NCBI RefSeq assembly: GCF_958295425.1
Contig: NC_081142.1
Coordinates: 6,900,917 to 6,964,916, forward strand
Length of the DNA: 64,000 nucleotides
Origin: Solea solea
Lineage: Eukaryota; Chordata; Actinopteri; Pleuronectiformes; Soleidae
Direction: 5' to 3'
Both the position numbers and the translations under genes were made by a program. Shown here piece after piece: positions 12,323-35,839 of this stretch. The notes beneath the pieces are model-generated. The model searched no databases. It was not told the origin of the DNA and saw only the letters and a program-made list of their open reading frames with translations. Positions within the stretch are counted from its first letter, which is position 1, and each line of letters begins with the position of its first letter.

Positions 12323-14244
12323 TTTATTGAAATATAAATCATCTGAATGTACATGAATGTAAAATAATGAAACATAGTACTGAATCATATTGGGTATAAT
12401 TACAGAAACTGCAGCATAAAAAACAAAACATCAGTCACCTGCAGCACAAACATTCACATCCACACTGCTTTAAACATATAAAGCCAAAACCAGACTTTTC
12501 TCTTTTTTTTTCAGCCCGGTTAACTTGTCTGCAACATCCAAAAACCAAATAGAAGGATACAAAAAAAAGGAAAAGTGCAAAAACAATTGCAGATTATATC
12601 ACAGTCAACAAAGGGAGGCAGTGGCATAGCTGGGTACAGTAGCCGAAAGAAACAGAGGATTACAAAGAGTCAACACGTAACTGATGTATGACATCAGCTC
12701 AACATGAATCTCTAGTTCATCTTGTGTCTTTGCATAACTAGAACCTGCTAATATACAACATAAGGAGACAGGAGGACAACACCTGGTGGTAAAGCAGTGT
12801 TTCCCTGTCCTGGTGCTGGGGACACACTGCCCTGCATGTTTTACATGGTTCCTCGCTCCAACACACCTGATTCAAACGACCATTCATTTGAGTCAGGTGT
12901 GTTGGAGCAAGGAATCATCTGCAGTATGCAGAGCAGTGTGTTCCAAGGACCACGATTAAGAAACCCTGTTACAGATACTTAATATGTATTGGGTCATACT
13001 ATCATGTTTCATTACATGATGAACTGAGTTCTTCTTATGTTTCACATATTTGTCATGGTTAATCTGACTATACTAGTGACTCCTTGTGTTGCATACATGA
13101 CTAAATATGAATAGTTCTAATCCAAAAATACTGTCTGAAAGTGTTTGCTGTCCACAATTGAGTAAAAGTTTGTTACATTATCTTTGTTATAATGTATTCA
13201 TTAAAAACATTGGCTTCATCAGGGCAAATAAGGTTCCAGAAGCTTATTACGTGCTTATACAGTATAATACATACTTGTGTTATCCCAATAATTCTCTCTT
13301 ATAAAACAACTCTGGAGCTATTTACAATACAATCATTCATTCCCTTTGTTTATCAAAGCCCATATGACAAATACGACTTGTACAGAGTGAACACTGGATT
13401 GGATTTGGGTAGAAGTTGAGAGACACTGCAAAGATACATGCAACTTAAAGGCTCTATTTTCATAACCATTCCAACAGCTACGGTCAACATCTACTCAGTA
13501 TTCACAAATAATACATGTTTACATCATAATGAAGTAAAAAAATAAATTTGAAATACTGCAACTATTTACCCACTGAAAACAGTATTTGGTCATAAACAAA
13601 AAAATGCACATAGTTCAGATTGTTGTGCTTTTAAATCCAAGTATTGCTACTGATTGTACCAGCATCAGGTGCTCCTCTTGCAGCAGGTAAGTGTGGGGTG
13701 AGTTTACCTGCCAATGCTGTTGCAATTATTGGACTCATCTAGTTTAAATAGTGCATCTGTAGTGGTTAAATATATATCTTGTGAATGATATCTTGTGGTG
13801 TTTGTTCATTTAGAGTTGTTGACAGACACATTTGATTTGTCCCTTCTTGCTTATTTTGCTGTTAAAAAATGCCCCCATAGGATAAAGCCCTGCAAATCAA
13901 AAGGACAGTCTTTTTTATCTGCTTTATCTAGAAACGTACAGCTCACAGGCTCAGCAGCTATGGTTCTTTTGAGTTCTTGATGTCATGAATTTGTCAACGC
14001 TCACTCGCTCCTCCAGCCCAGAAGGGGCAATGTCCAGGGAGAAGTAAAGGGCAGTCAGGACTATCATCACAGACTCATCCACATGGTTTTGGGTTTGTAT
14101 TCTGTCCTCTGAAAGGGCAACCGAGGAGAAGGAATGGCAGGGCCCAAGGCAGAGTCTTTGGTGGATTTACAAGTCTTTCTTTTGTTCCTTGTGTCCTTAC
14201 ATCCCTTTGCCTTGCTGCTCCCTCCCTGCAGACTGGGGCAGTTG
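12323..14244 (-). other. pdgfra: pdgfra 3' untranslated region (inferred extent)
   Basis: The segment lies directly after the pdgfra stop codon on the minus strand. The first clear canonical poly(A) signal on that strand that precedes the downstream repeats is AATAAA at 12323-12328 (read as TTTATT on the plus strand), giving a 3' UTR of about 1.9 kb. It contains a palindromic MITE at 12795-12970. Nearer, non-canonical signals could make it shorter; transcript ends are needed to fix it. Confidence 0.45.
12795..12970. mobile_element. Palindromic MITE, copy 1 (inside pdgfra 3' UTR)
   Basis: Two inverted arms are visible: GCTCCAACACACCTGATTCAAA on the left (given in two parts, GCTCCAACACACC and TGATTCAAA) and TTTGAGTCAGGTGTGTTGGAGC on the right (TTTGAGTCAGG, TGTGTTGGAGC). 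They are flanked by CCTGCATGTTTTACATG-like and CAGTATGCAGAGCAG-like outer arms. The unit starts near CAGTGTTTCCC and ends near GAAACCCTG. The same element occurs at 58465-58665. This is a well-known teleost MITE type without coding capacity. In the pdgfra transcript it would form a stable hairpin. Confidence 0.75.
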
Positions 14245-27209
<12,965 letters not shown>

Positions 27210-27635
27210 GATTATGGATGTTCTCACCTACAGAGACAAAAAAAGGCATTTAGTTATTTAGTCAGCAGGCAAGTAAACGCTTCCTAATATGACATCACTG
27301 TCTGCAGCTCTTAAACATTAGTGTTTAACCAAAATCTATGTCTCATTGATTTTTAATGTGATGTCAAGGCCTGTTACACTGTCCCTGGTCATTTAGGTTA
27401 CAGAATAATGATCCAAGACTCCAGTAAAGGAAGGATCTTATTAAAATGGCTTGTGGTCTCCCACGTCATTACAGTATCGGTTTGAAATCCGTCACAGGAT
27501 TACATCAGTTGTTTTTAGTAAAATTAAGGTTAGACTACATGGCTGCTAATTCCCCTGCGCTTTAAAGAACACAAGTAGGTTTTGGACATAATACAGAAGA
27601 CAAGCTGCACTCCTCTGGGCTGAACATGAGGATGA

Positions 27636-27647
27636 CCGGTAGAGGGC
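27636..27647 (+). promoter_or_regulatory. CTCF-like site (pdgfra intron 1 or upstream)
   Basis: CCGGTAGAGGGC matches the CTCF core CCASYAGRKGGC at 11 of 12 positions and is followed by GAC, in forward orientation on the plus strand. Occupancy is not shown by sequence. Confidence 0.4.
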
Positions 27648-28039
27648 GACACAGTCCATCTTTTTGAGGGCAGCAAGCCTCATCGGCTTTCATAATTTCC
27701 TACTTGCCAACTCGATTTTCTGACGTGTTTCGTGAGACTGAAGGTAAAGTGAACCACTTTTTAATCTTTTGACTAACAACAGTTAGGCTTGAGAATCAAT
27801 ACTTTTAACTTGTGAAATCATGTTCTGGAATTATATAAACGAAGTGTAAGACATTTAGTCCACACTAATCCCAGGTAATTTGCTGCATAGATTTGCAGAA
27901 TCTGCAGAGCTGTCCCTCTGGTGAATCTGGGTTTTCATCCAGTTCATCGTAAACAAATTTTAGCTCACAAATATAATTTGTAAGTTTAAAAAAACAAAAC
28001 AAAAAAACACACACTCATAAATACGCCCAGTTACAGGAC

Positions 28040-28500
28040 TCACTTAGAAAGTAGTTTTAAATCAAAGTTTTAAATCCACAATTGTGGTTTCAAATTGAGG
28101 ACCCACTGTGGATTTATTTGTGTCCACCAAAAAAAACAACAACACAATCTCACAAAACGACCCGTGGGCAACCTGGTCTTGCTAACTCTATAATTAGTGC
28201 ACCCACTCCACACAAAACTTTATATTCGCGTGGGAATCATCTGACAAAATGCCTAATCCGCTTTGACGCGTTTGCGCACACTGAAACTATTTTTCTTTTT
28301 TGTTGCTTTGGCTTGGCGAAGATCCTCCAGCCACTGCGCGTAAATCTTACTAAGCCTGTAAAGTGGCAGTCAAGACATTTTGAATGTCCTCCTCGCCTAT
28401 TATTCCCCTCGCTCTCCTGCCAAGCGACTTAACAAATGTGGCAGATACCAAACGCATCGCTCTGCTGGACACATCTGAGCAACAGCTGATGAGACTTGGG
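28040..28500 (-). promoter_or_regulatory. pdgfra: Candidate pdgfra promoter and non-coding exon 1
   Basis: The coding part of pdgfra begins with an acceptor, so a non-coding first exon must lie upstream. A TATAAAG box on the minus strand at 28219-28224 sits beside CpG-richer sequence (28225-28500). A plausible donor, TTTCTAA|GTGAGT, follows near 28045, which would make a first exon of about 150 nt. An alternative TATAAAG box is at 29279-29284, with a GTGAGT donor near 29010. Cap-site data would decide between them. Confidence 0.3.
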
Positions 28501-29880
28501 CTGCGCCAAAAGGACAATTGCGTCAATTCAATGTAGAAAAGAAAAAAGAAAAAGTTGTGAGGACGTTTTTTCCCCCAATATTAAAGGAAAATTCAATGGA
28601 TTTCCTCGGAGACCCAGCAGGGTAGATGGGTAATGAGGAATGTGTCGTTACTCCACTTCTTTTTGAATCCATTGAGCCACAGCTCTGAAACTCTGCTCTG
28701 AAGGATTCACTCCAGTGTCCCTGGTGCCGATTTTCAATGTTCATTCCCCACATTCCACGGACAGACGAGAAAACAATGTGATGTACAATTTCCAATGTGT
28801 TTCCCATTAGATTGGAGGCAGCATCCCACAATGGTCCTTTTAGTGATCGAGGTGACACCTCCAGCTGTGAGGCCGGAGCTCTGAGCGCTTTTATCCAGCA
28901 GAGTCTGCGGCATCTTCCTGCTCGGCGTCCAGCGGAGAAACCATATGGTGCACAGGGGAACTTATCTAAAAAAGTGTCATGCATTGCCAAACACTGAAGT
29001 TTCATAGAACTCACAGGGCACAACGATTTAGTGAATGAAAGTTTTCAAGAAACTTTCCAAAAATCTTAATATAAATGAAAAAGGCGGGATTATAATTTGA
29101 TAATTGGTTAATTAGAGCTGCGATTAAACTCCTGCTTAACCTAAAGGACATAATGCATCCAGATTCTCCAACAAAAGCAACGAAAACTTTTTTCTTTTTT
29201 TTTTTAAGACTGAACAATTGTTTCAGTCATGCCTTTGATTCCAACACAACCTTTCAATTACCTTTGAATAATCCCCTCTTTATATTCCCTTCGTGTCAGT
29301 ATATCCACAGTGAATTGGTCTCTCCAAAAGGCGCAGTGAGGGTCTTTTGCAGTGGCTGTAATCCTCAGAGGTCCTGCGCTGTGCGAGCAAATGCGCGACC
29401 CTCTGTCCACATCCACGACCGCCTTCGCAACTGCACTCCAGCAACAGCGACCTGTAACTGATTCAATGTTACAGTCCACCCTCCTCCTCTCCTCCACCCC
29501 CTCCAAAAAAAGTAATCATCTGGCTCAAAGTAAATAACTCTCAGGAAATTACACCCCCCTCCCTCTGTCTCTCTCTCTCTCTCTCTCCTCCCTGTTTGCG
29601 CCGGACCCCTTTTTCAAAGTAAGAGTCTTTTGGGGGATAACATGCAGACGAGTGTCTTTGCTGAAACGAGCAAGGTATTTTTTGATTTATTTTAGGGAAC
29701 TTTGCTGCATCTAATTGCATTTCGCTTACACACAGTTGTTAAACATGTAAGTTCTCTTCAAAGTTTTTGTTTCTTTGCATAATGCAATTAAGTGGGAATG
29801 ACAGAGTTCTCCGTCAGTCAAAAAGCGCTGGAACAGTGGAGCAGTGCTCTCATAGAGGGCGCTCTAACACCATCATATCA

Positions 29881-29905
29881 CAAATCACATCTCTCTCTCC
29901 CTCTG

Positions 29906-29937
<32 letters not shown>

Positions 29938-29940
29938 TCG

Positions 29941-29973
<33 letters not shown>

Positions 29974-30038
29974 TCTCTCTCTCTCCCTCTGTCTCTCTCT
30001 CTCACACACACACACTCGCTCTCTCTCTCTCACACACA

Positions 30039-30113
<75 letters not shown>

Positions 30114-30124
30114 TCTCTGCCTCT
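29881..30124. repeat. Compound (CT)n/(CA)n microsatellite
   Basis: Alternating blocks of CTCTCT and CACACA over about 240 bp. Open frames through it on both strands are artefacts of the repeat. Confidence 0.95.
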
Positions 30125-30868
30125 CAAAAACACCTTATTTACATATTTACATAAAAAGTCACATAAAAACATTTGCAAATACAAATTAAGAAACACTTCA
30201 TATAGCTGAAATGCGCAATGACTTGGGGTGGGGGTATTAATATCAAACATAATTCACCACTTAAGCTTTATTTTCCCTTTTCTGTAACTAAATGGACTCC
30301 TTTTATGGCACAGGTGTGCGTCAGCTGTTTACCGAGTCCTAACGCACCTCAGCTCCTTTTCCCCGGGGGCTCTCCTGGAGGGCAATCGAAGAATAATGGG
30401 CCCCTCACACAGTGCGCAGAGGAGAAGTGAGGCATCAGACCGGTGTCTCAAAGCCCTGAGGCCGATGCTCACCGACCCCCACCCCCCTCCTCTCCTCTCC
30501 CACCTCTGTGCAGTAGCTTGGCGCAATTACTTCCACATGTTGCCGAAAAGAACTGTGTCCTTGTTCTCTAAACAAAGGATCGCAACCTCGTAAGACCGAG
30601 CTTACCTCGGATCGGTTTGAGGTTCTCTGTGTTTAGGGATTTTCCTCTTCTCACCTTAAGACCCACAGGGAATAAGGCACGGCAAACTTTACGGCAAATT
30701 TATTTTAAACAAATAAATTATTACGTCCCCAGTAGAAAACGTGTTTTAATAATACAAGAGGCTGACACATTAAACTATGAGCCCATATACAGCATGACAA
30801 TCGGTTTCCAGATGGAGAGGCAGGACGGAGGCGACTCTTTGCAGCTGCCTTGTCCTGCCTTCAACTGT

Positions 30869-30880
30869 CCACCAGGGGGC
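30869..30880 (+). promoter_or_regulatory. Strong CTCF-like site between pdgfra and gsx2
   Basis: CCACCAGGGGGC is a perfect match to the CTCF core CCASYAGRKGGC, in the context CTGTCCACCAGGGGGCTTTG, which also fits the wider motif. It is in forward orientation between two genes with very different expression (mesenchyme or neural crest against ventral forebrain). An insulating role is an inference. Confidence 0.55.
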
Positions 30881-31609
30881 TTTGTGGGAAAATTTAAACT
30901 GTATAGAGGCAAATTGGTTGAAATTGGGATCGTGATACGTTTGCCTTAAATAAATCATAGCATGCATTGCGCGTAATTTAGATATACCGGTTTATCCATC
31001 CGGTGTTAAAACCCGAGATTAATAACACTATAGGCTTGACTCAGGTACTGTTTTAATTCATCAATCACCAAGGAAAGAAAGACTTGTGTGAAGGCTTTGC
31101 ACATTTATTTCCACTTGCCGTACATTTACATCCAAGCTTCTTTAAGATCAACAACACATAGATCCCTTGATGTTCCAGAGTTGTGAATGACGAACGCCAA
31201 AGATATCAAAGTGTGCACGGTACCCTCAAACATCAAAAGGGCCAAGCAGCCACGTTCCTTTCCTTGCAAGAATATTTCATCAAAGGCTTAAGGCCAACAG
31301 TTTCACTACTTTAAACGTTCTCAAGTTACACTGTAACAAGTAATCCTGCACCAACCACTTAAACTAACTAAACTAAATTAACTCAGCACTGGCTCCTACA
31401 ATAATAATCTATGATATTAATAAATTGGCATTGCTATTTGAGTCCGTTTTTTTTTTTTTTTTTAATATCTTAGGTATAAGATTAAGATATAAATGTATAA
31501 GTAATGTTTGTCTTTGAAGATGACTCACACACTCACGGTGGTGGGGCGGTGGTCACTGTGGGAGCTGTCCAGCGTGCTGAAACCTCCCTCTGCCAAGTGG
31601 CACTGTCCG

Positions 31610-31610
<1 letters not shown>

Positions 31611-31648
<38 letters not shown>
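31611..31648. repeat. (TATC)n tetranucleotide microsatellite
   Basis: About nine tandem TATC units. Confidence 0.92.
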
Positions 31649-31649
31649 G

Positions 31650-31880
31650 CTAATGTCTTGGCTTATATAAGGACATATAAGTATTAAAACCAAGTGTTAT
31701 CCCTCACCTTAACCACAATGACTGACCCTAAACTTTTCCTAGAACCACAATTCATATCTTAGCCTGAAACTTAACCAGAAATTAGGTTCTGCCTCTTTAG
31801 GACTATAGGTTCTGATCTCCATGAGAACTACTGGTCCTGCAAGGTCAGTGTCTATGCCACAAAATGTCCAAAAGAGGAAA
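31650..31880 (-). repeat. Dispersed repeat 'X', copy 2
   Basis: Contains CTCACCTTAACCACAATGAC, ATCTCCATGAGAACTACTGG, TCCTGCAAGGTCAGTGTCTA and AGAGGAAACAAATACAAG. These align with the reverse complement of 9917-10125. It has no coding capacity. Confidence 0.6.
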
Positions 31881-31962
31881 CAAATACAAGGAAAAAACAG
31901 ACAGAAACAGAGAGGGGGCGCTTATTTAACTCTCCAAAAGTATCTTATATGTAATAAGATGA

Positions 31963-31981
31963 TATTATTATCATTATTATT

Positions 31982-32010
<29 letters not shown>
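31963..32010. repeat. (ATT)n microsatellite, imperfect
   Basis: Tandem ATT units with occasional ATC interruptions. Confidence 0.9.
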
Positions 32011-32016
<6 letters not shown>

Positions 32017-32439
32017 TCCTCTGTACTTTCATATATTATTCAGAATGCAATGCGACCCACGTGTATGGTGAATTATTTTTGCACCTCTGACTGTTGAAGA
32101 GTGAACGTCTCTTCAGTAAAAGACAACGCTGCTCTCCTCTCTTTCCACACTGGTACTTCAGCTTCTTATAGCCTCTATCTCTCCGCATGAGACAGCAGCT
32201 GCAAACGGCTGAAAAGCCTCTTATTAATTGTCTTTTGTCATGCGTAATTGCCACATTTTCAATAGTGGCCGAGGCCTGATGTCTTTGGAGTGGACTCGTT
32301 TTTCTCTACATTAGTAGATATAGTGTCCTTCTTCTATAATATGTATATTCAGCAGTCTCTGTTTGGCATTTTTAGGTATTTTATTTATAGCAAGGCAATC
32401 GACCTGAACAAACGGGTCCACCGTCAAGCTCTTTTAGTC

Positions 32440-33190
32440 TGTGATTAGGTCCTCTGAGCCTGGGGGAATAATGCGTCTGTCTCAACGCTGTGGTGTATTC
32501 TGTCGTGAATCACTTTTAATGCTGCATTGGTGTTTCACACCTGCAAGGGAACTCTAATTCAATTAATAAGAGCTTCAGTATATATTCATTAGATGGCTTT
32601 CCCCCGTTAATATATGATCACCAGCGGGTTGTGAAAGGGGGTCATTTATTCCCGCTTTGAATGAGTCTGTGTGGGACCGAGACTTCACCTGCTTCCCCTC
32701 TCAATTAGGAATGTATCCCAAACTCTGACCGAAACGAGTTAAATTAGGCGTCAGCTAATTTCCAGTGGCTCCTCCTACGTAATCCCTCCTTAGAGTCCCT
32801 CCATTTGAGCATGCCCCCTTTAATTCACCATAAGTTGAAAGGTTCAAATAGTGCCTAATGAAACAGTGACTAAATCGTTCTCTTTCCCTTGGAGGAACCC
32901 TGTAGCTGTCTCTCAAAGCTCTCTGAGCACACAGCCGTCGGGGGTCTGGGGCTAAATGCGAGTCCCAAGACAGGACAATCTAACCTGTCAAAGCCTTTGC
33001 CCACTTCTATATATCCTTGTTCTGGGGTTTCACGCAATAGCAGCATAATCAACCAACGTGGGACCGAAAACGCAATTAAACTCGCTTTGGACAACCAGAA
33101 ATCTTTTCAAAAGCGACCATTAATGGACCATTGGCTGCTCCCCATGGGGCGTTATCGGGTACCCTTTTGTGGCCAGATCTAAGGAGAAAT
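32440..33190. promoter_or_regulatory. ATTA-dense candidate enhancer block 3' of gsx2
   Basis: This non-repetitive, balanced-composition segment contains many homeodomain-type ATTA cores, often paired: TCTAATTCAATTAATAAG (near 32552), TCAATTAGGA (32700), GTTAAATTAGGCGTCAGCTAATTT (32738-32762, given here as position), GCAATTAAACTC (33072) and CATTAATGGACCATTGG (33118). It has no exon signals. The dense mixed motifs and lack of simple repeats are typical of vertebrate conserved non-coding elements near developmental homeobox genes. Conservation was not tested. Confidence 0.4.
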
Positions 33191-33402
33191 TACAGCTACA
33201 CTTTCATATAAACTCGCCCCATCCATTTTAGTTTTACACAGCTTGTATCATGTAAATGGAGCTCTGCTATATATATATGTAATATAATCTAAATTATATC
33301 ATACGAACTTTATAATATCAATTATATCCTAATATTCTAAAACACAACAACTCAGACTATTAAACGTAACACAGAGCGCACTATGGCAGCTTAATGATAA
33401 TC

Positions 33403-33436
<34 letters not shown>
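33403..33436. repeat. (AAT)n microsatellite
   Basis: Uninterrupted AAT trinucleotide run. Confidence 0.92.
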
Positions 33437-33440
<4 letters not shown>

Positions 33441-33939
33441 CAGAAGAAGATAGCTTTCAAATGTCAGAAACTGGCTGATGTTGTAAAACCTGTTGCACTC
33501 ACATTGGATGTACATGATTCAGCTTTAGGCAGCGTTATAAGAAAAAATATGTAATTTAATTTTTAGTTAGAATTTAATTAGAATTTTTGTTAATTTGTTC
33601 GTTTTCAATGTGTTACACCACACTGGAGGATTTCCACTCATACCTATTGGACCTCTGTAAACTGATACGTCAAAATTATATATATTCATGCTGTTATTCA
33701 TGTGATTTCTGTCTGTATAACACTGTATGTGCGCCCTATATTCCAGGACCAGTAATGGACACAATATATACGGCATACATTGTTAATGTAAAAAAATGAC
33801 TGAGTAATATATATGTATATATATAATACTTTTTTGTTTTCTTCTAATCCACCAGACAAACATGTGCATGTTTTCATTGTTACACTGACTAACGTAAATC
33901 AAGAGGTCGACAAACTGCATCCACGGTCAAGTCATCATT

Positions 33940-33945
33940 TTTATT
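33940..33945 (-). terminator. gsx2: gsx2 poly(A) signal
   Basis: AATAAA on the minus strand (TTTATT on plus), about 365 bases after the gsx2 stop codon. It implies a 3' UTR of about 0.4 kb. Confidence 0.5.
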
Positions 33946-34308
33946 ACAATAAATACAGATAAACATAGTTTACAAATTGATGTGTATATGTTCCATACAC
34001 ATTTATGTAATTAACATACAGCCTCACTGGCAGTAAATGGATAATATTTGAGAACACTCACTGAGGATAATTAATTATAGGCCTACATCAGTCTGTTACA
34101 GCACAAACAGTCACGTTTCCAAATATTTAAAAAACAACACATTATTCCTTTGATTGAACAACGGGGTAAACATGAGGTGATATTTGCAGCACTCCATGCA
34201 GGACGTTTTTCGGCTCAGGTGATGCGTGATGCCATAACTCATGACTGCAGCAGGACACTCAGAGTATCAGCAGTGGGAATGAGAGGGGAATCTTCACTCC
34301 AGAGTCTT

Positions 34309-35268
34309 TTAGATTGTTGACATGTCTTTCTCTTCCGTAGCAGAGGCGGGAGATAGAGACTCCTCGTCCTCTGATCTTGAATAGTCTGTGTGACCACTTG
34401 TGCACTTGCACCCGCTGTGTGCGCTCCTCTGTGTGGCTTTGCCCTCCTTCTTGTGCTTCACCCTGCGGTTCTGAAACCAGATCTTCACCTGTTTCTCCGA
34501 CAGGTTCAAATACGTGGCGATTTCGATTCTTCTGAGTCTCGAAAGATACATGTTCGTGGAAAACTCCCTTTCAAGTTCGAGGAGCTGTGTGCTGGTAAAC
34601 GCCGTGCGCATCCTCTTGCCATTCTGAATGTGGCTGCTCTCTGAAGAACCTGTTGGAGAGAGAAAGAGAGAGGAAGGGGGAGAGAGAAATACATTTTTGT
34701 CAGACGTGGACCTTCTTATGATCACTGTGAGTCTAAGCTCAGTCAACAAATGTAAATGGCACAAAGCAGCGCGCGTAAATCAACGTGCGTAAAAGACGAG
34801 TGGGTTCATTCATAAAGTGCATCTAAAGTAAAGAGATGTAAAGAGCAGTGAAACAGGTGTTGAGCAGAGTGTTGTAGGTAACAGGTGCTTACCAATAGAA
34901 AGGCAGTGGTATCTCCTGGGATCTGTGACGCTGAAGGTGGGCGTGCAGACAGGTGTGTGTCCCGGGTGAGCCAGTGCTGGAGACGGCTGATGCGCTATTC
35001 TGTGACAGTACTGCGCCTCCATTCCTGGAAACTGAGCCTTCAGCATGGGGATGCCGCTGCGGGAAGAGTGAATGTGGGACGTAACGCACAGCGGACAAAC
35101 ACAGAAAGTCCCATTTTTCCTGGACGGACATACCGGAGCAGTGACCGTCATTACGCTCGGAGAGTGCATGCTAATGGGTATAAGGAAATCCTGTCCCGGA
35201 TGCTCAGTTGGTCCCGGTCGCACAGTGTCCTTGATTATTAAAGAATCAACGTAAAAAGACCTCGACAT
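34309..35268 (-). CDS. gsx2: GS homeobox 2 transcription factor
   Basis: Two coding exons, 34893-35268 and 34309-34649, join in phase 1 (TCTATTG|GTAAGC, then CTCCAACAG|GTTCT) to give 238 residues. The protein starts [15 protein letters not shown] and contains [20 protein letters not shown] and [11 protein letters not shown], all signature GSX2 segments. The homeodomain spans residues 136-195 and has Trp183, Phe184, Gln185 and Asn186 in the recognition helix (KIWFQNRR), which fits binding to TAATTA-type sites. The tail keeps GCKC and [13 protein letters not shown]. It is shorter than human GSX2 (304) because the long Gly, His and Ala runs between the N-terminal part and the homeodomain are absent. 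GSX2 patterns ventral telencephalon and interneuron progenitors. Its place beside pdgfra and beyond it chic2 follows the vertebrate order. Confidence 0.95.
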
Positions 35269-35520
35269 GATTGCGTCGCTGATAAGGGAGAGTGTCGTGC
35301 GCGGGATGATAGCTGTTTCTCATCTGAACCCCTCGGGATCTCCAAAGGTGCTTATGTTTGATGGTTCAACAAAAGAGACCCGAGGAGGGTTGGCCCTGCA
35401 GCGTCACCCACGTGCGCACCCGGCGGTAAGGGTTTATGCTGTCAGCGACCCAAACCACGTGACGTCTCCTCGGGCCCTCCAATCACAACCTGCATATTTG
35501 CTTCTTTTTTTTTTAAACTT
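35269..35520 (-). promoter_or_regulatory. gsx2: gsx2 upstream region with CCAAT and CACGTGACGTC
   Basis: The 250 bases upstream of the start codon are CpG-richer than the flanks. They contain CACGTG overlapping TGACGTC (35456-35466) and a CCAAT box at 35479-35483. A weak CATAAA is at about 35433-35438. No strong TATA box is seen at a standard distance, so the transcription start is not fixed. Confidence 0.35.
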
Positions 35521-35839
35521 GAATGTTGAAAAAGTCTCACACACTTATTAGACAATATCGTGTTCTTGTTTCAATATTCATTTTAAAATAATGAGTTGAC
35601 ATTTTATCAGATGTTTTAATTCAGACTTATTTATGTTGTTAAAATGTCATTACACATTTGTAATGTGTAATTTGGCAGTGCATCACGGCGTTACATTCAT
35701 AAAGATATTAAACATTTATAAAAAAAAAAAAGTGCTGGAAGAAAAACAAAGATGAACACTGAAACAATTACTTAACTGAGTGTCAAGTTTCCAATTCAAT
35801 TAATTGAAATGAAGGTATTTTATGACGTTATTACATAAC

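Noticed and set aside
28523..29023. Minus-strand open frame of 166 codons upstream of pdgfra
   Set aside because: It falls in CpG-richer candidate promoter DNA, which has fewer stops by chance. There is no domain, and it is not connected by splice sites to pdgfra.
29851..29865. AGAGGGCGCT half-match to CTCF
   Set aside because: The left half of the motif does not fit, so the match is too weak beside the two better sites.
29767..30189. Ser/Leu/His/Thr-rich open frames in two plus frames
   Set aside because: Pure translation of the compound CT/CA microsatellite.
34885..35241. Open frame on the plus strand across gsx2 exon 1
   Set aside because: Shadow of the GC-richer gsx2 coding exon on the opposite strand.
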